Shown here in pieces: positions 50,840 through 62,204 of a DNA stretch of 64,000 nucleotides. Each line of letters starts with the position of its first letter. Within the stretch, counting starts at the first letter, position 1. Made by a program: the position numbers and the translations under genes. The notes beneath the pieces are model-generated. The model ran no database searches. It worked only from the letters and a program-made list of their open reading frames with translations, and was not told the DNA's origin. Origin of the DNA: Nectonema munidae. Taxonomy: Eukaryota; Nematomorpha; Nectonematoida; Nectonematidae. Location of the stretch: NCBI GenBank assembly GCA_030549495.1, contig JAUIRK010000541.1, positions 45,001 to 109,000 of the forward strand, given 5' to 3'.

Positions 50840-51630
50840 TTTATCATTCTATAAATTCATGAAAATCAAAAGGGAAAGAAGTGCGATGCAAAAAAATATA
50901 TATTAAAATATTAGTTTGAGAAAACTTCTGCATCAAATTGATTCGTACTGCTAGAAAAAAATTTCTTACGGCTTCTTCATGGTACCTGGTTAAAATTTTT
51001 CATAAAAATAAATTACGTTGCTTTATTATTTCTCGCTGAATCCTTCGGAGCTTTTGCAAAACGATATTCTAATTGTCAATCAATCTAATTTTATTGAAGT
51101 AGATTTGTGCTTGAAAATTGTTAGAGAACCTCAAATATCAGCTAATATAAACATTACTTACGTTACTTCACTTTCAATTTCAAAAAAAGTGTGCTGGAAA
51201 CTGAAATATTCTATAATGTAAAGAGGCATGGAGGTCGTAATTGTTTATTTGTCAAATTTATTATTTATCACAAATACAATATTTACAATACAATAATGCA
51301 TTACTACACATTGATAAAATTAACATCTGTCCAAGAGGCACTTGTTCAAGGTATGCTACTATATTATCAATTTTAACCAACGAATACAATTGTTCTATTA
51401 TTAAAAGTTTTAAAAAATAAAACAAGAAATGAACAATTTAGAATAGAAAGGATGCAATTTCTTTCAAATTTCGAACACATACAGAATTCATAGTCTTAAA
51501 TTTTTAATTTTTTTGTTCTAATATTGTTTGATTGTAGACAATAATTTCACTTATCAAAGTTGTATCTTTTGAGCATCTTTCTTCGATTATTTTGAGTTGA
51601 TCCAAAATATATTATTTTAAGAGTTTCTCA
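50840..51630. other. No gene seen
   Basis: AT-rich sequence without recognisable structure. Confidence 0.5.
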
Positions 51631-51634
51631 CTCT

Positions 51635-52125
51635 AGAAAAGGAACAATATGCTATTATTAAAGCTATACGAAGTTGGAAATACTTCCGTTTACCAGAATA
51701 ACTGATAAGAAAACTGTTTCGAACATACTTGATAAGAGAACAAAAAGCAAAAAATATATTCATTTGAGACAAAGAAGTAAGTGGGAATTTTTGTAGAGAT
51801 CAATTCTCAAAATCACTGTAGACAGGAATGACTTGAAAGAACTTCCTCAGTTGTTAATTCATCCTTGAGTAAGAATAAAGTATTACTAGTTGATGGAGAA
51901 AACCGTTACTCATTGAATGAAATTAAAAATCTTGTAAGCAAATGTAAAGTATGTCAAACGACTATGATATCATCAAATCTTTGTCTTTCATTGGCAAAAA
52001 ATATATCCAAGACGAATACGCGAAGTTTACCTTTGTCAAGGCGCGCAAAGACATTATTACTGCTTGAGAAACAGGTGAATTCGGCTTCTAAATATATCGA
52101 TTCAGAGGAGAAAATTTGAACAAAT
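51635..52125 (+). mobile_element. LTR retrotransposon fossil (Ty3/Gypsy-like), RNase H to integrase zinc-finger region
   Basis: The start of the region reads 'LEKEQYAIIKAIRSWKYF', a typical RNase H segment of Ty3/Gypsy-like polyproteins. Further on, 'YSLNEIKNLVSKCKVCQ' matches the CxxC end of the integrase zinc-binding domain. The order and distance fit. The copy is short, broken in several places and has no recognised LTRs; it looks old. Confidence 0.55.
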
Positions 52126-52129
52126 TAGA

Positions 52130-53555
52130 AAAGGACTTGCAATTTTGCGTCATGTCAATCTTGTAAGCGAGGATGAAGCATGATGCTGAGTTTGTGTCAT
52201 CACTTTTGCTATGTTTTGTGTATGTGAAGGAAACATGATGATGCTGAATAAATTTATATGTGCTTCTTGTCTCATATATATTCTTCGAGTCGCATTTCTC
52301 GAGTTGCACAATTGATGACTATAGTGACCAATATAATCCATATCTATTGTGAAGCGGCCTGATGTAAAATTATCAAGGGGAGATTAAGGTAACATATTAC
52401 TGACCGAGCGATGGGGTATTAAATTAAAAAATACTTACTTTTATTTTCAACACCACCCACCGCAAAAATTAGCATATCAAATCACATATTCGATTATAAT
52501 TAAAAAAAAAAAATACTGATAAATTTGGAAAAAATGAGTTGACTTTTTAGTTAAATCCACGTTAATCCTTCTTTTGAATCATGACTTTTCGATCACAAAG
52601 GCTTAATTCCTATTCTTAGTTATTAAAACTAGTAAATTAGTTTAATAATGAGTTGAATAGAGATTAGTTAGTAGATTATTCCTTCACAGAAATAAGTTTC
52701 ACTAAAAAACTTTTTAAAGAAATCTTATGTGACCAATTATCCAACCTAATTGACCGACTATGAAATATCATATTAGCCTTTTGCGAATGGATTTTAAAAT
52801 ATTGAACGATATTTAAAAGCATTTGATTCTTTTGTGAATTTTTTTTAACAAAACTTAGTAAAACAAGATACGTTATCATGATAAAAGGCCTATGATCAAA
52901 AACCATCCTTAAAATATAGCGTTCAAGTAAGGACTTCAATTGGATTCCAAGAACTTTTCTTGGAAACGAGAAGAGTTCGGGTATCAGTTTTATGTATACA
53001 CTAATTAGGATAACGTTTTCTCAGAATCAAATCAAACATTGATTGAGTATAAAAAATATAAGATGAAACTCTTTGTAATTTAAAGTACACTTATAAAATT
53101 ATAAAATTTTGGACTATGCAAAAAAGCAGCTAACTCAAGTGAGTATTTAAAAATCAACGTTTAAATTTTGCAGGATTCAAAAGTTCCCACCGATTCACAT
53201 ATAATTTATTGATTGGTCAATATGATTATTATATAGAAATGTTAAAAAATTAAAACTAATGAAATTATTCAATAAGAATTTTTGTTTAAAGCATTCAACA
53301 TTTTTTAATTCATAAAGCAAAATGATGAGATGATGCAACTGACTTGCTCCTTAAGTGACCCAATGAAATTCCTTCAAGATTTCAAATGAGAGTATAAACT
53401 ATAAAATGCATACGATACATGTTTCGCACGAGCATTCTGACATCTTGAAATTTATTGATCGTAATCAAAATTTCGTTTCTAAAAATTAGAATTTTTAATA
53501 GATGTTAAAAGTTTTGAAAATTTATCAATTTGGGAAAATGCATTTCATCAGACAA
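52130..53555. other. No gene recognised
   Basis: AT-rich sequence. The part just right of the LTR-element fossil (52130-52400) is less AT-rich and may belong to it, but I cannot delimit a terminal repeat. Confidence 0.4.
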
Positions 53556-53559
53556 ATCC

Positions 53560-54327
53560 AAGGAGAGAATTTGAAATTCCAAACTGTCTTTTAAGTTTTC
53601 TTTTAAAACTAGTGCACATATTTTCAATATTTTGCATATGAATCATTGGATTCGAAGGATCCCAGAAATTTCTTTCATGAACAATGATCAAATGATCATA
53701 CCGCTTATCGTAAATTCTAGCCAAGCCAACTATAACTTAAAATTTGTGTTCCCGTTAAAACAAGCTTTAAAATTTATCTTCTTATAGTTTCTTTTCTTCG
53801 ATTAGGCACCTCTACCATAAAATATTTTTAGATCCTCTTTCAGTTCCTCCAAAAACATAATGTCCTTCGTGAAACTGATCAAGCTTATATTTTTTATGGA
53901 AAAATGTTTTTCGTCAATTCCAACTTATTTTTGGGTAGAGTAGTTATCAAAACCTCCAATGCAAATATCATTATATCATCCATTTCGACAAATTTCCCTG
54001 CAATAAAGTTACACTAAGCAACAGCTCTGTGAGTACTTGATATTAATTGACACCCATGCAAAGTACTTTTTAATGAATAATCTTTGGCCGAGCCATAGAG
54101 GAATAAAATAAGACTTCTTAAGTTAAATATTTGAATTTAAAAAAACTCAATCTGACAGATTTCCTTGTTTTCCATTAGTTTAACAGTCATTGTTATTTCA
54201 TCTTTTATGTCATTTCTCTCGACGAATTTTGAATTAACATTAAAGTTAGAACAAACATGCTCCTTTTTTACAATCCCACGGGTCGCCATCCATTTCAAAT
54301 GAAATAAAATGTCATTGGAATTCAAAG
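53560..54327 (-). mobile_element. Merlin-type (IS1016/IS1595-like) DNA transposon fossil
   Basis: On the minus strand from 54325, 'DILFHLKWMATRGIVKKEHV' and 'RNDIKDEIT...WR'-like residues with Cys positions recall the N-terminal zinc region of DDE_Tnp_IS1595 transposases. Downstream come a 'HYVFGGTERGSKN' match near 53860 (the 'FGG.ERG...' block after the first Asp) and 'YDHLIIVHERNFWDP' with 'IHMQNIENMCTSFKRKLKRQ' near 53690-53585 (the 'H..NFVDP...TQ.IE..W...K' block). Many stops and frameshifts are present. Terminal repeats were not found. The order of three separate motifs supports the call. Confidence 0.65.
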
Positions 54328-54329
54328 GC

Positions 54330-55140
54330 GCTACTCAATGAACTATATTTGCTTGATTCTTGTTTCCATGGAGTCATGAGACATGAAAGTTTCAGTGATT
54401 GAAATCATTGAAGTAGAAAAAGAATGGAAAAGGTTTAGCAAATAAGTAATATTGTGAAAGCGTGCTAAAAGTGAAAATTAATCACCTGAAGAAAAAAAAG
54501 TCTCTGCACCAAAAATGGCAAATATATGCATATTCATTTCGCATTTATGGATATGAGAAAACCTGTTCTAACCGAAACCTTCAAAGTGGACACCTGCTGA
54601 TTACGGACATTATTTTAAATTCCCGAATTACTTTCATACAAAATATTAGGAAGCTTTGTAAGAATATGTTAAAATTGGGATCCCTATTAACTTATCTATA
54701 GCGGACAGACTATTTGTAGTGAAAAATCTCCAAGAGACAATTCTAAATATAATTATGTGGCACTATTGCAACCTCTTATTGACACTCGATTACAACCTCT
54801 TTACATCATCTTGAAAGAAGTTGGATCCCCTAATTAAGCTAAATTGTATGTCTTTTTCGGTAAATGAGCGTAGTCTCTCCTCTATCTTTCAGTGAAAAGT
54901 CTGTATTTTCAATATTAATGAGTTCATAGATATTATTAAGTTCGGCAATAAAGCACACCTGACAAATACGAACATAGTTTGCATTCCTTCGTAATATACA
55001 GGTTCTAATGTATGTGAAAGTGTGGGTTTATTTCTCTCGAAGAATATATCAAAATTAATGAAACACATATCATTTTATTCGGTATCATCAAGCTTTCTTC
55101 ACATACACAAAAGATGGTAAAAATGATTCACATCATGGTT
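54330..55140. other. No gene seen
   Basis: AT-rich sequence without recognisable structure. Confidence 0.5.
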
Positions 55141-55145
55141 TATAA

Positions 55146-55260
55146 CAGTGTTTCTCAACGTGGTCCATGTGACCCTCAAGGGGCCCAAAATATTTTTAGA
55201 GGGGCCTATATAAAAATATTTCAGAATTGGGATTCACAAATATTTTGCAAAGGGTTCAAA
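55146..55260. mobile_element. Single hAT-type terminus
   Basis: 'CAGTGTTTCTCAACGTGGTC' begins at 55146, directly after GTTTATAA, followed by G/C-rich 'CCCTCAAGGGGCCC'. This is the left end of a hAT-type element. No inverted partner was found with confidence; a weak candidate followed by GTTTATAA lies near 58111. Confidence 0.5.
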
Positions 55261-55899
55261 TTAAAAATTGTCAAGTTTAGCCCTAAAGCATCAAGTTCAA
55301 GGCTTCCGCTAAACAACATATTTATTCGACTAAAATTTTTCACTTTTGACTTGTATGAGATTCACTTGAAGGATGAGGCATGAGAACAGAAAACTTTGCA
55401 TTCTTCATTCATCCTAGCTTACAAGATTGTCATGTCAGAAAATACAAAAGCTTCTCTAATTTGTTAAATTTTTCTCCACTAAATCCTTATATTTAACTTG
55501 TGCACGAATAGAGCAACAGTACAGAGAAACAAATATAAAAGTTCGATACTTCATTTTAAGAAAGAGGGCTATGGCCAAATGGCCCTCTCTTGAATACTCC
55601 ACTGTATATTAGGGTGCATCAAAGGCGCAACTTTTTTGAAAATCTTAAATATTTAATCCGTTCCCAATTTATTAATTATTTCATTTGTATAAATAAGCTT
55701 TCATGAAAAAATTTAGGCAATTTAGTCCAGTTTCAATATGGCCACTTGGCCATTTTATTTTTGTTATATATGTTATATATTAATTATTATCTTTGTCATA
55801 TTCAAGATATAAGAAAAACTAAATAAAAACTTGTAACTGGTTTGTTCAGAGATTTTTTAAATATAATTTTAAATGTAATAAAAACATATTTTTTATTCT

Positions 55900-57690
55900 A
55901 ATAAATAATTAATTAACATACTAATCTAAGCAGGTGAAACTTTAATTCTTTTTTTTCAGAAAAATATGTGCGAAGATTAAGAAATTTTGCAAGATTGTGT
56001 TCAACGACTTGAAAATAGTGTTCTTCATTTTTTGATGAACTAAGATAATCAGTACTAAGTTTCGCTGAACTTTCTACACTGTGGTTAGTTTACTTTTAAA
56101 CAGTCAAGTTTTTGTTTAGAAGTCTGAAATGCAAAAGCATAAGACCATTTTTCTACTGGAAGTTGCAGGAATGTGAAGTCTAGTTTCATTAGCTTTATCG
56201 TAAACCACGAATCGTCTCCAACCAAGTCTGATGTTGTAGATGTTATCTTTGGAAATTTTGGTTTCCCAAATCCAGAACCAAATCTATTTTATGGAATTTG
56301 TATAGAGTCACGTGCAGGTTTACGTTCAAGTAATTTGTTAGCCATTTTTCGTAGCACAGTTGAACTTACTTTGTTGTTAAAAAGAGCTAGTGGAACCATT
56401 TCAAGGTTCAAATACCATAAATGTTTTTTAAATCATTTTATATCACTAGAAGACACTTTTGGGTTTACAGCTTTATACTTCAAAACATTTTAGTATAAAC
56501 ATAAGTCATTCCAATGTGCATCAACTACAGATGAAGAATTTTAACCACCATGAGCTATATATAAGTATTATAAAACTTTACAAATTCTCGAATTTTAGCA
56601 GATTCTTGTAAATTATCTTTTGAAAGTTGTCTAATTTGTTTTTCAAATAAACAAACTTTGATGGAGTATAGAAGTTTTGCCATCCATCTAGCTTTATGCA
56701 AAACTCTTGGAGATTTAAATGTAATTGTGGCTGGTTGGCATTGTGCATTAGTAAGGAAAAGTTTACAAAGTTGAACAAATTCTTTATACTCATCATGTAA
56801 AAAGGATTGTTGCTTTAAGAGCATTATGTTTCCAATTATTTAGCAGTTCTCGTACATCTTCATTTAATTCACAAATATCAAGATAAGAAAGAGGGTAATT
56901 ATATGTTTGGAGTTTTTTTTAAATCTGATGAAAAAGAATTATCTGCTGATTTGAAGACTTCTATTTTGAGATCTGTAAAAAGATACGGAAAAATAACTTC
57001 TCCAATATGATGTCTACATCCAGATCGCAACAAAGCTGTATTTAATTGTCCTTGGATTGCACTTATGTGACCAGTATTAGCTGCTATAGTGTCAAGTCAA
57101 GTTGAATATTTTGTTTTTGCAATTCCATTCCTTTAACAATTTTTGAGCAAGTTCAGAAATGATTTTTCCAATTTTAATTAGTTCCAAGTTTGTATGCAGG
57201 AACGCCAAGAAGGGTTGTTGAATCTTTTGATCCCACTAGCAGGGCTAATCTTTCTTAGTGTATATTAGGATTGTTCAATGAAGCTACAAACTTGGAGTTT
57301 CAATGAAGTGTACACATATATCGAGAAATCTCGAGAATTTAGAGTTAGCGCCTCTTTGAATGATTTAGCCATAGACACTTCATGCTATGTCTTCACTTGA
57401 TAACACTGGCAAATGACAGGAATCAATGGAGAGTCATATCTCAAAGTGAAGCAAATGCCCAGTAAATGGGTGCTGCTAAAGACCACGATGACGTCGATGT
57501 CGACGACACAAATCTGGAGAAATCCATTTTTTAAATCTTTGGCAATTATGGTGTTGACTTGACCTCTGGATTTATCAGCAGTTGCATATGATTTAGCAAC
57601 CTTTGATACATCACCTCCAGATTGCTCAATAACTGAATTACATTTAGTAAATGCAGCTTTTTTCATGCAGGTAGCTAGGGAAAACAAATT
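55900..57690 (-). mobile_element. Family B: unplaced transposon-like protein, decayed copy
   Basis: The minus strand carries, from right to left, a frame at 57687-57385 with 'VIEQSGGDVSKVAKS', a piece near 57090-56930 reading 'AIQGQLNTALLRSGCRHHIG' and 'EVIFPYLFTDLKIEV', and a frame at 56824-56555 with 'HDEYKEFVQLCKLFL' and 'HKARWMAKLLYSIKV'. The motifs 'CRHHI' and 'ARWMAK.IY..K' occur in this order in large sets of arthropod and hydrozoan predicted proteins that I remember as repetitive and transposon-like; I cannot name a superfamily. Many breaks. The 106-codon plus-strand frame at 56173-56493 is probably a shadow. Confidence 0.55.
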
Positions 57691-57699
57691 TTGACGTTT

Positions 57700-58330
57700 T
57701 AGAATATTATGACGTATGAAAACCTATCTTCCAGTTCTCTTTTTTCTACGATGATATATATGTGTACGTTTATTTGGCTGATCTATCATGTCTTCCAGAT
57801 TTTGATTTCCTTCAATCAGGCTTATTTTTGTTTGAGGGGCAAATTTTTCTTTTGACTTTTCTTTTGTTCTTGCATTTGCTTATCACGTACAAACTTACGC
57901 TCTATCTCTTTTGGCGAATTTTTTATCATGACCTGAAAATGAAGTTTTCTGTTTGATTTCGTTGATTTTAAAAATTATAAATCTTCTGGAATTTTTATTA
58001 GATTTTCTACATTTATGGTCATAATACAAAAATTTGTTAAAGTTTTTGTTCCATTGATTTACATTTTTTACTCTAGCTGTCGTTTGTCTTCTGTTTTGTG
58101 GAATCACTCGTAGTTTATAATTCTGAATAGCTAAGTCAATAATTCTTTCAATTGCTTTTATTCAAATATTATGGGAATATTTGGAATTATTTTAAAAGAG
58201 TTTGTTTTGCACATTCCCATTTTGTGACTTTTTTGGATGCTCCTTCTTGAATGTGTCACAGAAAGCAGTGAAAGACTAGAGAGCAGCTTGGCAGACGAGA
58301 ACCAAAAAAATGTCTTCCTAATTTCTTACT
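57700..58330. other. No gene recognised
   Basis: A 70-codon minus-strand frame (57895-58107) rich in Lys, Arg and Asn may be an N-terminal piece of family B, but nothing firm supports it. Confidence 0.35.
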
Positions 58331-58337
58331 TTAATAA

Positions 58338-58466
58338 CCCATTTAAGACCAGGCAAAGCAGACGATATCTAAAAAACGCAGACGATTTATATTCAAAGTC
58401 ATTGAAAAAAGCAGACGAAGATGAAATTACTTATGTTCCAAAATAGGAACATTGGTCGTAAATGGG
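58338..58466. mobile_element. piggyBac-type TTAA MITE, copy 2 (129 bp)
   Basis: Same length as the copy at 46564. TTAA follows at 58467-58470; the left flank reads ATAA, a one-base change. Ends are 'CCCATTTAAGACC' and, reverse-complemented, 'CCCATTTACGACC'. The central 80 bases, including three CAGACGA repeats, differ from copy 1 by about one base. Confidence 0.88.
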
Positions 58467-58941
58467 TTAAAGTTAGAGTCTTCCTGAGTTATTTGATTTC
58501 CCATTTCTGTTCTTTTTTCTTTTTGTGCTGGCTTAATTATAATCATTAGAAAAAAAATTTTAGTCAATAAATTATGAATAAAATAAAGATTATTCAACTT
58601 ATAACTAAATAACAAAAAATTAGTCTAAAAATTAAAAAAATTAAATTAAATAATAATAAAAATGTATAAAATCAAATAATTAAAAAATCAATTAATTAAA
58701 AATTTTAATTTAAATACGGAATCAAAGATGCTATTGTAGATATTTTACTATAAAGGTACACACTGAAAATAACAAAATTTAATAAATTTCAAAAATATTT
58801 AATTGCTATGTGGCCGCCATTTTAAGCAATATCAAAATATCTTAATTGTTTAAAAAAATTATTTTATTTATATAACAAACAATATAAAACTGGGGACATA
58901 CCATATTTTTAATATCCGGGCATTTAATGCTCTCTACTGTA

Positions 58942-59141
58942 CAGTGGCGAATCCAGAAATTGACCATAGGGGGCCAACTTTAAAAAATACTAGTAAAATA
59001 CTACCATGCAAGGCTTGATGCTTTAGGAAAGAGCAAAATCAGTAAGGGGAATTTCTGAAGCTATTCTTCATAAGGGGGGGGGGGGGGGGGGGGAAAGGGA
59101 GGGGGCCCCGGGCCCCCCCCCCCCCTCTGGATCCGCCAGTG
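58942..59141. mobile_element. hAT-type MITE, 200 bp, with perfect 8-bp target duplication
   Basis: CTACTGTA occurs at 58934-58941 and 59142-59149. The left end is 'CAGTGGCGAATCCAGA' and the right, reverse-complemented, 'CACTGGCGGATCCAGA'. It contains a run of about 20 G (59074-59093) and a facing C-rich run (59105-59125) that could pair. No coding capacity. Confidence 0.9.
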
Positions 59142-59154
59142 CTACTGTATATAT

Positions 59155-59835
59155 ATTTATTAGACGCCTGCGTGGGGTGAACCACTCGTACGGGTTTGCG
59201 GGACTCGCTCATAAATTACTCGTGTGGGTAACTTTTGAAACTTAATGGGGGTAGTGCGACTGTGGGTTCGATATTCGTACTGACGGTTATTGCTGGTTAA
59301 ATTGTCAAATTGTATGGGTATTAGGGGATTAATTCTTAAAAATCGTAAAACTTATATGATATTCATTCAAAGCTCATATTTGATTTTATAAATTATAAAG
59401 TTTATCACACACACACATAATTACATTATTCGATACTTTTACATCATCAAACCTCCATTTTTTTCTTGAGGTAAAGTACTTTTTTTATCACATATACATA
59501 ATACATTATATTGAACGAATTTTCCTACACTTTCTGTTGTTGTGCCTAATGTTTAATGTAATGTGGAACTTCTATTCTTTGGGCCATCTTTTTTCTTCAA
59601 GATTGGCTGTTTAAAGCTGATTTATGATCGATCGGTCAATGATATTTTGTTAAAGAAGGCATAAAAAATTAAATTTTGTTATCTTTATCAAAATGAAAAA
59701 GGTGTGTGTTAAGTTGGGCGGTTGAAGGCTTAAATTTATAATTGGCGGTTTCGTGCGGGTTATAAAATTCTAAGTGTGCGACGGTTGCGGCTATTTTATT
59801 TTTTATTGCAAGGCCCGGCGGGTGTGGGCAAATTT
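59155..59835. other. G-rich, transposon-like stretch
   Basis: The top strand has many GTGCGGG, GGGTG and GCGGGT motifs at both ends of this interval ('GCGTGGGGTG', 'GGGTTTGCGGG', later 'TCGTGCGGGTT', 'GGCGGGTGTGGG'). No open frame or clear inverted pair was found. It may be an old hAT-like noncoding element. Confidence 0.35.
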
Positions 59836-60895
59836 TAAATACACACTATTTCAAGGAAATCATCGATCAGAATCATGAATGAAATTTGGATTGCAAACAT
59901 TGGGACATGCAAAAGAAGTACTGGAGTAAAACTGAGCAGCGATCAAGGTGTGATGTAAGTAAAAGATAGATAGCACTTGTATGTAATTCGTGGTCAATAG
60001 GTTATGAAAAAATCTTGACGAAAAGCACAAAATGTAGTAACTTTTAAAGATCAGTATCAAAAGGCAGTCAGCTACTCTCCTCCCATTATACTGGCTACAA
60101 TGTTCAAGAAGCGAGAATATGCAAATCGAACAAATTAACAGAGAACACATTTCATTCGTTAATCTACTCTTGACTGCTTTCGTAAGAAGGATAGGAAGAA
60201 GAATAAGAAAATTAGAAATTACTGATAAACTAGCATTGACACAAATCCTAGAAAAGATTACAAAACGAAGGATTGCACAGTGGTCCTTACCTTCTATAAC
60301 ATATAGATTCAAAAGAAGGCACAGGAATTAAACAGTCGTTCCTAGGGTGTACGTACAATGCTGAGTGTATTTTTTAAGTTGTCGGTATCGCATCAGCTGG
60401 AAGAATATTCTTTCATATCAGAACAGGTAAAAGGATTGCCACGATCGATAATAAAATTAGATCTAAGTGGATCTTTTTGTTTTGATGATATTTTCAAACG
60501 TATACACTTCTTTCTGTCTTTTTCAGAGGACTGCTCAGACTTATTATTTCAAACTCATGGAAAATGTATTTTCCTATTCTATGTGGGTTAATATTTGATA
60601 TTAACTTTTTTCGGTGATTTATAATAGCCATCATCCCCAACATAAAATAGGCTGCTCCAGCAAGTTTTAAATCATGGAACATGAAGACAACACTCTTATG
60701 TCAGTTATTCCTAACATTTTTCCATCGATTACCCCTAAAATTATTACTTGGGCCGTTTTACCCTATGGTATGATTTTTGATGCGAAGAAAACGATCAATG
60801 TAATTCTAACTTTTATTATTAAATAAACATATAAAATGGGTAAGAGGGATATCTTTTCAAGGTGATCACGGATGATTCTTGTGAAAGCGAGATAT
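59836..60895. other. Unrecognised, with long open frames on both strands
   Basis: A 150-codon minus-strand frame (59860-60312) and a 70-codon plus-strand frame (60119-60331; Arg/Lys-rich, 'FVRRIGRRIRKLEITDKL') overlap. Neither matches anything I know. Base composition is a little higher in GC than the surroundings, so a decayed element is more likely than a host exon. Confidence 0.3.
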
Positions 60896-60899
60896 TATT

Positions 60900-62200
60900 T
60901 CACAACTAGGAGTCATTAAAAGAAGAGACTGTAGACTACTCCTGACATTTTACTCCTGATTTTCTGTAAGATATAGGAATGGCATTAAAACATTTGACTA
61001 TTTAAGTTTATATACAATCCAGGAGTTTATCAAAGCAAGATCTAAAAAAACAGGTAGAGGCTATCTCTTCGTTTTTGCTTTGGTTGAGAAGGTACTACAC
61101 ATGACACATTTGATCAATAATATCTACGCCATATTTAGTAGAATTAAAATAAGTTATCGTTTCTGATTTTTTTACTACTCAATTCAGAAAAGCAGAGTTG
61201 TTGTGAAGACTGCTTAGAATTAGAACTACTTTCTTTGCTTTTTGCTTTACAGAGAGTTATTATCACTGAATTAAATGTTTGAAGTGAAAACTGGAATATT
61301 TTTAGTGTACATTTTTTAACTTTAATGGAAGTTTCAGTTCGATTATGTCTCAACGAACCGATAAAATTGTACTTTCAAGAAATTAAATCAGAAACTAATT
61401 TTTGACGTAAAGAATTTCTTACAGGTAATATTGTAACATTTTAGGAATAAAAGCATGTTTCCCTAACTTTTTTTACAACATATCAACTAAGAGGACAGTT
61501 GGCTCTTTTTTTATCCTTACCAAGATATGGAAATCTAGAAGACAAGCTTTTTGTTTTCACATCTACCATTAGCAAAAATTTTATCTCATATTTGTCTGGT
61601 TTGTTGGGCAAATAGTGTGTAAATGAGCTTCTCACTTTTGTGGAGAATAGTTCCTCATTAATAGTCATTTTTGCATAAAAAACATAAGATCTTCGGTTAA
61701 TAAATCCAAAATTACAAGTATCTTAGCAAACTTATCTTATTTTATACGAGTTCTTCTTTGACTTTTAAAATCAAATCAGAGACTCCTCTGAGGAAGCACA
61801 TAAATGTAGACGATGCTTGACTATTTATTTCACGATAGGAAAAAATCATTGGACCTGGATGGGGTTTGAAAACGTTTTGAATCAAGGCTTTTCGTTTTAC
61901 AATAGTAATTTTACTCCATTCAGTTCCATCTTTAGCTAGAGTTATACCTTCATCTTCTTCTGAGTGTTCATATAAAATAGTAGTTTCATTCTAGATACAG
62001 TTTTTCAGCTTTTTATTATCATCACAAAAAACTTCTTCAAAATCACTCGACTCTTGATTATAATAAGAATAATATTCCTTTCAGACTCATTGGTTAAAAA
62101 CTCATCATCACTTCCTGAATCTTCTTCAATCATATCTTTCGTATATAATGAAGCTTTTGCTGCAGAGTTACGAATCGTTTTATCCAACAAGAGAGACAAA
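60900..62200 (-). mobile_element. piggyBac-type DNA transposon, decayed copy (PGBD4-like)
   Basis: The minus strand reads, in order, 'DSGSDDEF' near 62120 (acidic N-terminus), 'ITLAKDGTEWSKI' near 61940, 'LIQNVFKPHPGPMIFS', 'TINEELFSTKVRSSFTHYLP' and 'NKPDKYEIKFLLMVDVKT' at 61665-61555 (core around the first catalytic Asp), 'FPYLGKDKKRANCPLS', 'RHNRTETSIKVKK' near 61345, and 'KYGVDIIDQMCH' near 61130 (the 'GVD..DQM' motif). The motifs follow the family order. Many stops and frameshifts; ends not found. Confidence 0.78.
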
Positions 62201-62204
62201 GTAA

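Noticed and set aside
55146-58118. One hAT element flanked by GTTTATAA at both ends
   Set aside because: The right-hand terminus near 58111 matches the left end too poorly, and the interior belongs to family B.
59860-60312. 150-codon minus-strand frame as a membrane protein gene
   Set aside because: Its hydrophobicity follows from base composition, an equally open frame lies on the other strand, and nothing is recognisable.
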